Positions 14,060 to 20,740 of a stretch of DNA of 20,740 nt are shown piece by piece; the first letter of the stretch is position 1; every line of letters starts with the position of its first letter. The position numbers and the translations under genes are program-made. The notes below the pieces were generated by a model. It saw only the letters and a program-made list of their open reading frames with translations, did no database searches and was not told the origin of the DNA. The stretch comes from an uncultured Porphyromonadaceae bacterium. Its GTDB lineage: Bacteria; Bacteroidota; Bacteroidia; Bacteroidales; Muribaculaceae. Location: positions 1 to 20,740 of the forward strand of contig URQP01000035.1 in the NCBI GenBank assembly GCA_900550025.1, read 5' to 3'.

Positions 14060-14956
14060 ATGAGGTTTCCAATTTATATAAAAACATTCTCGCTTATGTT
14101 GCCGTGTCTTGCCTTTGGCACGGCGGCATTTGCGGCTTGTCCCGACAAAACCGGTTATGAGATTGTTTGGGAGGATGATTTCAATGGCGACGCGTTGAAC
14201 CGCGACTATTGGAATGTCGAGGTCAACGGCAGCGGTTGCGGCAACGCGGAATTGCAATATTATGTCGACTGCCCTGACAATGTAAGCGTTCGTGACGGCA
14301 ATCTTGTGATTACGGCGCGCCGTCGGGATTATGAAGGAAAGAATTTCACTTCCGGAAGAATCAACACGCTCGGAAAGGTAGGGTTTACATACGGTATTGT
14401 AGAAGCCCGGATAAAATTCCCGAAGACGGCCGATGGCTTGTGGCCGGCATTCTGGATGATGGGCGACGATATAAAGGAAAACGGTTGGCCGCGTTGCGGT
14501 GAGACCGACATCCTTGAAATGGGACACGCCAACGGAATCAAGCAAAATGAGCAGGACCGTCTGTTCAATGGCGCATTGCACTGGGGCGTATCGCCCGAAA
14601 GGCATCAGCAGACTGTGGGCGACCGCACCAACAGCTACAGCCTTCAGGACGGCGAATACCATACGTTCACCCTGCTATGGACTCCGGAGCGTATTGAAAT
14701 GTATGTCGATGGGTGTGAGTCTCCGTACCTGTCGGTTGACATCACTTCTGACGGCGAAGGTAATGTCGGCAAGTATTTCCACAAGGATAATTTCATACTT
14801 TTCAACCTTGCTGTCGGCGGCAATTTCCCGGGCATACATTCAGCCGACGGCATAACGGCTTTGCCGGAAAGCGGTAGCGCTGAAATGCTTGTGGATTACG
14901 TGAGAGTCTATCAAAATAAAATGATTGACGGTTCGGAACTGTCGCTCAATAAATGA
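14060..14956 (+). CDS. GH16 endo-beta-1,3-glucanase, second tandem copy
   Basis: A 298-residue paralogue of the preceding gene, about half identical by eye over the catalytic domain. The signal peptide MRFPIYIKTFSLMLPCLAFGTAAFA is followed by Ala-Cys26, so lipid attachment is possible, although the lipobox is not canonical. The catalytic strand is GETDILEMG (Glu148, Asp150, Glu153). NELQYY is replaced by AELQYY, and GLWPAFWMMG and FNLAVGGNFPG are kept. It ends soon after VDYVRVYQN with no T9SS tail, unlike its neighbour. I chose the ATG at 14060 because it gives a clean signal peptide; a longer frame from 14000 overlaps the upstream gene with unlikely residues. The stop overlaps the GH3 start (ATGA at 14953-14956), implying coupled translation. 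Confidence 0.92.
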   Translation: MRFPIYIKTFSLMLPCLAFGTAAFAACPDKTGYEIVWEDDFNGDALNRDYWNVEVNGSGCGNAELQYYVDCPDNVSVRDGNLVITARRRDYEGKNFTSGRINTLGKVGFTYGIVEARIKFPKTADGLWPAFWMMGDDIKENGWPRCGETDILEMGHANGIKQNEQDRLFNGALHWGVSPERHQQTVGDRTNSYSLQDGEYHTFTLLWTPERIEMYVDGCESPYLSVDITSDGEGNVGKYFHKDNFILFNLAVGGNFPGIHSADGITALPESGSAEMLVDYVRVYQNKMIDGSELSLNK

Positions 14957-17193
14957 ATATGCTTATGAAGAGATTGGCAGGAATGCTGTTGTGTGCTGCC
15001 GTTGCTTTTGGCAGCGTTGCGGCTCCGGCAAAAGACGCTGAAATGGAGAGTAAAATCGACGCGCTTTTGCAAAAAATGACGCTTGATGAGAAAATAGGGC
15101 AGTTGAACCAGCAGACCGGAACCGGTTATTCCGACGCTATGGTCAATGCCGTGAAAGGCGGTGCTGTTGGCTCCATTCTCAACGAGGTGGATCCTGAGAT
15201 TGTCAATAAGTTGCAGAAAGAGGCTGTGGAAAATTCGCGTCTTGGCATACCGTTGGTATTCGCCCGCGATGTGATTCACGGCTTTAAAACCATATTCCCC
15301 ATACCGCTGGGGCAGGCTGCCACGTGGAATCCTGCATTGGTGGAACAGGGGGCGCGCATTGCCGCCGAGGAGGCTTCGTCGGTGGGCATACGCTGGACTT
15401 TCTCGCCGATGGTCGATGTGTCGCGCGACGCGCGTTGGGGACGCATCGCCGAATCGTTCGGAGAGGACACGTATCTTTCATCCGTTTTGGGTGTGGCAAT
15501 GGTGAAGGGTTATCAGACCGACGATCTTTCACAACCCGGTACGATGGCTGCGTGTACGAAGCATTTCGCTTGCTATGGCGCGGCTGAGGCAGGAAAGGAC
15601 TACAATACCACGTGGATACCGGAAGTGCTGTTGCGCGATGTGTATCTTCCGCCTTTCGAGGCAGCAGCAAAGGCCGGTTCGGCCACGTTTATGTGCTCGT
15701 TCAACGACATCAACGGTGTGCCTTCTTCCGGCAATCCTTATCTGAACCGCACAATTTTGCGCGACGAATGGGGATATGACGGTCTTTTGGTGAGCGACTG
15801 GGGCTCGATACAGCAGATGATTCCTCACGGATTTTGTGCGGATTTAAAGGATGCCGCCCTGAAAGGCGCGCTTGCCGGTGTGGATATGGATATGGAAAGC
15901 TATGCCTACGTAAACCATCTGAAAGAATTGGTTGAGGAGGGGAAAGTAAAGGAGTCGGTTATCGACGAAATGGTGCGCAACGTGCTGCGTCTGAAGTTCC
16001 GGCTCGGATTGTTTGAAAATCCGTATGTCGACATGGCTACAGCCCGCAATTTCTATACCGAAGAAGCTCTTGCCGCCGCTGTAAAGACAGTTGAGGAGGG
16101 CGCGGTGCTGCTTAAAAACAACGGTGTGCTGCCTTTCAAGCAGGTCAAGAAGATAGCGTTGGTCGGGCCGATGGCCGACGACAAGCACAATCAGGCAGGA
16201 ACGTGGTGTTTCGACCTTGAGAAAGAGCGTTGCGTCACTCCTTTGCAGGCTCTGACGGAAATGTACGGAAAGGATGCCGTAGTCTATGCCCCGGGCTTGG
16301 AATACAGCCGCGACAAGAACGAGCAGGGCATTGCAGAGGCTGTCGAGGCGGCGAAGAACACCGATGTGGTGGTGATGGTAGCTGGTGAGGAAGCCGTGTT
16401 GTCGGGCGAGGCGCACAGCCGTGCCGACATCTCGTTGCCGGGAGCTCAGACAAAGATGATAGAGGCTTTGAAAGCCACAGGCAAGCCGTTGGTTCTGGTC
16501 ATTATGACCGGCCGTCCGATGACGATTGCCTACGAGGCAAGTCTTGCCGACGCTGTGCTATACACTTTCCACGGCGGCACGATGGCAGGGCCGGCAATAG
16601 CCAACCTGCTTTCCGGCAAGTCGGTGCCGTCGGGCAAGTTGCCTGTTTCGTTGCCGAAGATGGTAGGTCAGGAGCCGCTTTATTATAACCATAAGAATAC
16701 GGGCCGTCCGGCGAGCGGGATAGTGCTTATCGACGACATACCGCTGGAGGCGTCACAGACATCGACAGGCTGCACGAGCTATTATCTCGACGCGGGCGAC
16801 GGACCGGCGTTCCCGTTCGGTTACGGTTTGTCATATACCACTTTTGAGTACGGCGATGTGCGTTTGTCGGCCACTTCGATGGGCAAGGACGGCAAGATTG
16901 AGGCGACATGTACGGTGAAAAATACCGGCAGTGTGGCCGCAGCCGAAACCGTTCAGCTTTATGTACGTGATCTTATTGGTTCGTTGATTCGCCCTGTAAA
17001 AGAGCTTAAAGGCTTCGAGAAGATTTATTTGCAGCCGGGAGAGAGCCGTGATGTGAAATTCACGTTGAATGCTTCCGACCTTGCTTTCTGGGTTTCTGCA
17101 AAAGAGAAGATTGTGGAGCCGGGAGAGTTCGATTTATGGATTGCCGGTGACAGCGCAAGCGGCGCGCCGGTGAAATTCAATGTTACAGAATAA
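14953..17193 (+). CDS. GH3 beta-glucosidase (BglX-like)
   Basis: A 746-residue exo-acting glycoside hydrolase of family 3 that should release glucose from imported beta-gluco-oligosaccharides, most likely in the periplasm. The signal peptide ends near Ala24. The N-terminal TIM-barrel contains DEKIGQLNQ, PLVFARDVIHG, SPMVDVSRDARWGRIAESFGED, KHFACYG and LLVSDWGS with the nucleophile Asp282. The second domain has GEEAVLSGEAHSRADISLPG, which usually carries the acid/base Glu, and GRPM. A fibronectin-III-like C-terminal domain follows (about 660-746). All parts expected for the BglX type are present. ATGs at 14953, 14959 and 14965 are in frame; the first overlaps the preceding stop. GH128 starts 18 bases after the stop, in the same operon. 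Confidence 0.94.
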   Translation: MNMLMKRLAGMLLCAAVAFGSVAAPAKDAEMESKIDALLQKMTLDEKIGQLNQQTGTGYSDAMVNAVKGGAVGSILNEVDPEIVNKLQKEAVENSRLGIPLVFARDVIHGFKTIFPIPLGQAATWNPALVEQGARIAAEEASSVGIRWTFSPMVDVSRDARWGRIAESFGEDTYLSSVLGVAMVKGYQTDDLSQPGTMAACTKHFACYGAAEAGKDYNTTWIPEVLLRDVYLPPFEAAAKAGSATFMCSFNDINGVPSSGNPYLNRTILRDEWGYDGLLVSDWGSIQQMIPHGFCADLKDAALKGALAGVDMDMESYAYVNHLKELVEEGKVKESVIDEMVRNVLRLKFRLGLFENPYVDMATARNFYTEEALAAAVKTVEEGAVLLKNNGVLPFKQVKKIALVGPMADDKHNQAGTWCFDLEKERCVTPLQALTEMYGKDAVVYAPGLEYSRDKNEQGIAEAVEAAKNTDVVVMVAGEEAVLSGEAHSRADISLPGAQTKMIEALKATGKPLVLVIMTGRPMTIAYEASLADAVLYTFHGGTMAGPAIANLLSGKSVPSGKLPVSLPKMVGQEPLYYNHKNTGRPASGIVLIDDIPLEASQTSTGCTSYYLDAGDGPAFPFGYGLSYTTFEYGDVRLSATSMGKDGKIEATCTVKNTGSVAAAETVQLYVRDLIGSLIRPVKELKGFEKIYLQPGESRDVKFTLNASDLAFWVSAKEKIVEPGEFDLWIAGDSASGAPVKFNVTE

Positions 17194-17211
17194 TTAAAAA
17201 GGAATATATAT

Positions 17212-18750
17212 ATGAAAAAAAGACTATTTTTCGGACTTTTGGCTGTAGCTGTGGCTGTAGTCGCGGTTGATGCCGATGCCAAGAGCTTCAAAAGAGGAGT
17301 GAGCGAAAACGGCTTTGGCCTGAGGGAGGAATTCGACGCGCTTATGCCGGGTGTCAGTTGGTTCTACAATTGGGGGAATTTGCCTAATGCGAATATCGCC
17401 GATGTGCCGGGTGAGGAGACTATCGAGTTCATACCTATGTGCTGGAATGCCAATTACAACGCCGACGGCATACGCGAGTATTGCAAGGCTCATCCTGAAA
17501 CTAAATATTTACTCGGTTTCAATGAACCGAATTTCAAGGCTCAGGCGAATATGACGCCGGAGGTGGCCGCAGAGAAATGGCCTGCTGTCAAGGCTCTTGC
17601 CGATGAATTGGGCTTGGAGCTTGTAGGACCGGCGGTGAACTATTCTCCCGACGGGCCTGAGAACGACCCGTTTACTTGGTATGCGAATTTTGTCAAATTG
17701 GTGGGCACTGACGCTTTTGATTATATTGCATTGCATTGCTATTCCGGAGGCACTGGCGGAATGCAGGATATGATCGACCGCTTCTATGCCTTGTACGGTA
17801 AGAAAATATGGCTTACGGAGTTCAGCATGGGAGGCGATGGCGGTATCAATGTCGGCTCGCCGGAGGCACAGATTTCATCGATGGTACAGCAGCTTGAGTA
17901 TCTTGAGAAAAGCGACAAGGTGTTCCGTTATTCGTGGTTCATAGCGAAAGGTACTACAACACGATCTCCATACATTGGTCTGATTGTCCCGAAAAATGGT
18001 TATGGCGAGCGTGAGCTTACGGAAGTGGGTAAAGTATATGTCTATATGACTGAATTCGACGAGACGGTATATCATGGCGTGGATGATGTTGTTCCTGCTT
18101 CGGAATATATTTCATCAAGCTCGTTGGTGCTCGGCTCGAATGCCGACAGTTTCAACCCGGGCGAACTGGAAATTACCCAATTCAGTTCAGGCGCGTATGC
18201 TGATTATCAGTTCGACATACCTTCTACCGGAGAATATACGTTGACATTACGTGTTTCCGGGCAAGGTTACGATGCTGGCCGTTGGGATCCTAAAATCGCA
18301 ATTTACAGCGTTGACGAGAACGGCGAGCAGCTTGCCACATTGGCTGAGGCTACACAGTTCGCCTTGTCGGGCGACGACGCGGTGTTCGGGAACGTGGCGT
18401 TCAAGTTGCAGCTTCAGGCCGGCAAGCAGCGCATACGCATAGCCGACACAAATCCGTTCCAGCCGAGCGGCATGCACATCAGCAGCCTTTCTTTCAAGGA
18501 AGGATTCGGCGGGGTTGAATCCGTGGTGGCTAACTCGGGCGAATTCACCTGCGCGGTGGATGGCGGCATGCTGCGCGTGTATGGCACGGTAGCGGCGTTG
18601 CGCGGCGAGGTGTACGACCTCAACGGACGCTTGGTGGCAAGCGGGGCATTCGACGGGAATATGATGCCTGTCGACGGTCTTGCCGGCGGAATGTACATAC
18701 TCAAATTGTACACTGACGGCGGAATGCAGGCTCTGAAGTTCTGCAAGTAA
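17212..18750 (+). CDS. GH128 endo-beta-1,3-glucanase with C-terminal CBM and T9SS-like tail
   Basis: A 512-residue secreted enzyme. The signal peptide (about 1-23, AVAVDADA) precedes a family GH128 catalytic core (about 25-280, glycosyl hydrolase catalytic core) active on beta-1,3-glucan. LLGFNEPNF carries the probable acid/base Glu105, and KIWLTEFSMGG the nucleophile Glu203; WFYNWG, IPMCWN and IALHCYSGG are further landmarks. A beta-rich CBM6-like module follows (about 305-430, with YADYQFDIPSTGEYTLTLRV and GMHISSLSF). The final 65 residues resemble a T9SS sorting domain (LRGEVYDLNGRLVASG, then LAGGMYILKLY). With the GH16 pair it gives several endo-activities on the same glucan. A terminator lies 37 bases downstream, ending the operon. 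Confidence 0.9.
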   Translation: MKKRLFFGLLAVAVAVVAVDADAKSFKRGVSENGFGLREEFDALMPGVSWFYNWGNLPNANIADVPGEETIEFIPMCWNANYNADGIREYCKAHPETKYLLGFNEPNFKAQANMTPEVAAEKWPAVKALADELGLELVGPAVNYSPDGPENDPFTWYANFVKLVGTDAFDYIALHCYSGGTGGMQDMIDRFYALYGKKIWLTEFSMGGDGGINVGSPEAQISSMVQQLEYLEKSDKVFRYSWFIAKGTTTRSPYIGLIVPKNGYGERELTEVGKVYVYMTEFDETVYHGVDDVVPASEYISSSSLVLGSNADSFNPGELEITQFSSGAYADYQFDIPSTGEYTLTLRVSGQGYDAGRWDPKIAIYSVDENGEQLATLAEATQFALSGDDAVFGNVAFKLQLQAGKQRIRIADTNPFQPSGMHISSLSFKEGFGGVESVVANSGEFTCAVDGGMLRVYGTVAALRGEVYDLNGRLVASGAFDGNMMPVDGLAGGMYILKLYTDGGMQALKFCK

Positions 18751-18786
18751 GATTTTTGCATAATACAGTTGAGTTAGGTTTTATTT

Positions 18787-18832
18787 GGAAAGGCGGATTG
18801 CGGCGTGATGCCGCAGTCCGCCTTCCCTTTTA
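18787..18832 (+). terminator. Terminator of the glucanase operon
   Basis: A long stem, GGAAAGGCGGATTGCGGC (18787-18804) with GCCGCAGTCCGCCTTCC (18810-18826), broken only by one G-U pair and one unpaired base, around a GTGAT loop, then CTTTTAT. On the minus strand no T-run follows, so it serves the plus-strand genes; no separate terminator for pdxB was identified. Confidence 0.85.
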
Positions 18833-18863
18833 TATGCAGTAAGCAGAAATCCTTTTGGAATTC

Positions 18864-19868
18864 CTACCGGCATTCGGGGCGGAGGGGGTAGGTGTTGCGC
18901 AGCTGCTCGAATTTGTCGGGGTTGGCTTTCAGCCGGGCGGTGTCGGACATGGGGTCGTATGATTCCGTTACTTGGCGTATGTTTGTGATGTCGGCACCGG
19001 CGGCCGGTGCGTCGGTATGGGGAATGCCGTCTATCTTTACGTTGAAATGCCGGCAGAACGCTTCGAGGACCATGGCCGTGGCGCGTTTTTTCCCGTCCGA
19101 CGAATATCCGGCTATGTGCGGGGTGGCGATGAATGCTTTTTCAAGGAGTTGGCGGTTGATTTCCGGCTCGTTTTCCCAGCAGTCGATGGCCGCGGCTTCT
19201 ATTTTCTTGCCGTTTATGGCATCGAGCAATGCAGTGTTGTCGACAACCGGGCCGCGCGAACTGTTTATCAGCAGCTTGCATTTCTTCAGGCTGTTGAAAA
19301 ACGCCTTGTCCGCGAGATGGAAAGTGCGGTCGCCGCCGTCAACGGTCAGAGGTGTGTGGAAAGTTATGATGTCGGCTTTCGCCGCTATCTTCTCCAAGCT
19401 GGCGAAGCCGCCGCCTTCCTTGCGCTGGCGCGGCGGGTCGCATGGCATCACGCGCATGCCAAGCCGCTCGCCCCAGCGAGCCACGATGCTGCCAACGTGC
19501 CCCACTCCTACCACGCCCAATGTCAGGCCATCCGGGGATTGTCCGTGCAGGAAATTGCCTATTGCCGCAAACACGTATTGAGCCACTGCCGGGGCGTTGC
19601 ATCCGGGGGCGTTGTATACGGCGATGCCGTTGTCGCGGCAATATCCGGGGTCGATATGGTCGGTGCCTATCGTGGCGGTGGCGATGAACCTCACACGGCT
19701 TCCTGAAAGCAGCCGGCTGTCGCACCGGGTGCGTGTCCTGACGAAAAGCGCGTCGGCTTCTTTTACGGTTCCGGCATTGATTTCCGCGGCTGGAAGGTAT
19801 TCCACTTCCCCGAACGCCTCAAGCAGCCCTTTTATGTAAGGGATGTTGGCTTCTACGATAATTTTCAT
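18864..19868 (-). CDS. pdxB: Erythronate-4-phosphate dehydrogenase
   Basis: PdxB oxidises 4-phosphoerythronate with NAD in the DXP-dependent route to pyridoxal 5'-phosphate (vitamin B6), in the cytoplasm. The 334-residue protein starts with MKIIVEANIPYIKG and has TATIGTDHID, typical of the family. The D-2-hydroxyacid dehydrogenase Rossmann loop is GVVGVGHVGS (about 118-127). The catalytic trio is Arg205 (NSSRGP), Glu234 (CWENEP) and His251 (TPHIAGYS). It is somewhat shorter than the E. coli enzyme of about 378 residues, so the C-terminal dimerisation part is reduced. Its start codon overlaps the stop of the upstream membrane-protein gene by four bases, so the two are probably co-transcribed and translationally coupled. 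Confidence 0.93.
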   Translation of the reverse strand: MKIIVEANIPYIKGLLEAFGEVEYLPAAEINAGTVKEADALFVRTRTRCDSRLLSGSRVRFIATATIGTDHIDPGYCRDNGIAVYNAPGCNAPAVAQYVFAAIGNFLHGQSPDGLTLGVVGVGHVGSIVARWGERLGMRVMPCDPPRQRKEGGGFASLEKIAAKADIITFHTPLTVDGGDRTFHLADKAFFNSLKKCKLLINSSRGPVVDNTALLDAINGKKIEAAAIDCWENEPEINRQLLEKAFIATPHIAGYSSDGKKRATAMVLEAFCRHFNVKIDGIPHTDAPAAGADITNIRQVTESYDPMSDTARLKANPDKFEQLRNTYPLRPECR

Positions 19869-20740
19869 AGCCTTAAGAAGTTTATTATTTCAGGTATGCT
19901 GCATGCGGCGTTTGCCAGAATCATCAGGAAAAACAGCACGTAGCGGCGTTGCAGTTTGTAGATGGTGAAGAAATGCGCGGTCTGGTATGCCATGCAGATA
20001 TTGAGCGTCATCAGGTACGTGTCGAGATTCTTTATGTCTACTACCATGAGCAGGGTGGTGAATATTGCCATAAAGGTAAAGAATCCGTTGTACGACCGCA
20101 ATTGCAGCCGGTAGCTGATGAGCTTGAACATGTTGGCTATGCCAAGTACAGTCCCCGCTATCAATAGGAACGCTATCCGGTAGATGTCTGACAAGTCAAG
20201 TTCCTGCATATACCGGTCAAGCGATATGTCGAAACGTGGCATTTGCAAATCGCCGAACGACAGTATGCCTGCGCCTAAGATAATCCAGTAGGGCGTGACC
20301 GCCCCGAGCAGCATGGCCAAGAAACCTTTGAACGAGAAAATTTTCATCTGGAGGAATCCGATGATGAATGCCGGGAAAAACAGCAGACACACATAGTCGA
20401 GCAGGCTACAGGCTGAGAGCAAGAATGATACGAGAAAGACGATTCTGCGGCGCTCGCGGTGCTGGTAGTTGCCGAACAAAATCAGCGTACACAGCATCAG
20501 TATGATGTTGACAGCCGCGGCGGCCGGTGTCCCGGAAGCATAATCAGGGTTTACCAGTACGGCGAACAAAAAATAGGAGACATAGATTACGGTATATTCC
20601 CTGACAAAGGCAAAATTCTTGTCGAGCACACGTAAAATCACGGCTACTGTGAAAACCAACGCGATATTGACTATCCAAGGGCCGTCGAATACTACCGGCA
20701 GCGTGCTGATTCCTTGCGGCGGTTCTTGGACGCCTGTACC
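19865..20740 (-). CDS. Multi-pass membrane protein, partial (5' end outside window)
   Basis: The frame is open to the window edge, so at least 291 residues are visible and the start is missing. The visible N-terminus is polar (GTGVQEPPQGISTLPVVFDG), followed by about eight to nine hydrophobic spans, including YVSYFLFAVLV, AAVNIILMLCTLILF and LVSFLLSACSLLDYVCLLFF. A TTG at 20659 could be taken for a start, but the frame continues upstream with a plausible sequence. I recognise no catalytic motif or family. It precedes pdxB with an ATGA overlap at 19865-19868, which suggests shared expression but does not by itself imply a role in vitamin B6 synthesis. Confidence 0.8.
   Translation of the reverse strand, partial: GTGVQEPPQGISTLPVVFDGPWIVNIALVFTVAVILRVLDKNFAFVREYTVIYVSYFLFAVLVNPDYASGTPAAAAVNIILMLCTLILFGNYQHRERRRIVFLVSFLLSACSLLDYVCLLFFPAFIIGFLQMKIFSFKGFLAMLLGAVTPYWIILGAGILSFGDLQMPRFDISLDRYMQELDLSDIYRIAFLLIAGTVLGIANMFKLISYRLQLRSYNGFFTFMAIFTTLLMVVDIKNLDTYLMTLNICMAYQTAHFFTIYKLQRRYVLFFLMILANAACSIPEIINFLRL

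Noticed and set aside
20657..20659. TTG as the start of the right-edge membrane protein
   Set aside because: The frame continues upstream to the window edge with plausible protein sequence, so the gene is better treated as truncated.

Overview
The window looks like a chromosomal segment of a gut-type Bacteroidales bacterium, and Muribaculaceae is my best guess. The reasons are a SusC/SusD pair, type IX secretion (T9SS)-like C-terminal domains, Bacteroidetes promoters (TTG or TTTG, about 20 bases, then TAnnTTTG), AT-rich translation start regions without a strong Shine-Dalgarno, and a GC content near 50%. The family-level guess is inference.

Left flank (1-3350) is mostly housekeeping. It holds aroQ (type II dehydroquinase), pyk (pyruvate kinase), a class I O-methyltransferase close behind pyk, and a tRNA-Pro(CGG) with its own promoter and terminator. 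After these comes a small basic protein gene at 3081. A near-perfect intrinsic terminator lies inside its reading frame. That layout resembles the 'non-stop' mRNAs of the ribosome-rescue factors ArfA and BrfA, and it is the most intriguing signal in the window. A possible small RNA of about 100-120 bases sits between 3391 and 3527.

Centre (3487-18830) is a complete beta-glucan polysaccharide utilization locus (PUL). A membrane-spanning regulator with a sensor beta-propeller, Y_Y_Y domain, coiled coil and LuxR-type HTH is encoded on the minus strand, divergently from susC. The plus strand then carries susC, susD and a secreted protein of unknown function with a T9SS-like tail. After a terminator and a hairpin-rich intergenic region come two tandem GH16 glucanases, a GH3 beta-glucosidase and a GH128 endo-beta-1,3-glucanase. 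The likely scheme is that GH16 and GH128 enzymes cut beta-1,3 (possibly mixed beta-1,3/1,4 or 1,3/1,6) glucan at the cell surface. SusC/SusD import the oligosaccharides, GH3 releases glucose in the periplasm, and the regulator senses oligosaccharides. The substrate is inferred from the families.

Right flank (18864-20740, minus strand) holds a multi-pass membrane protein running off the window edge, followed by pdxB (erythronate-4-phosphate dehydrogenase, vitamin B6 synthesis). Their genes overlap by four bases.

No CRISPR array, insertion sequence, integrase or rRNA was seen. All family calls come from reading the protein sequences by eye. No database search was run.
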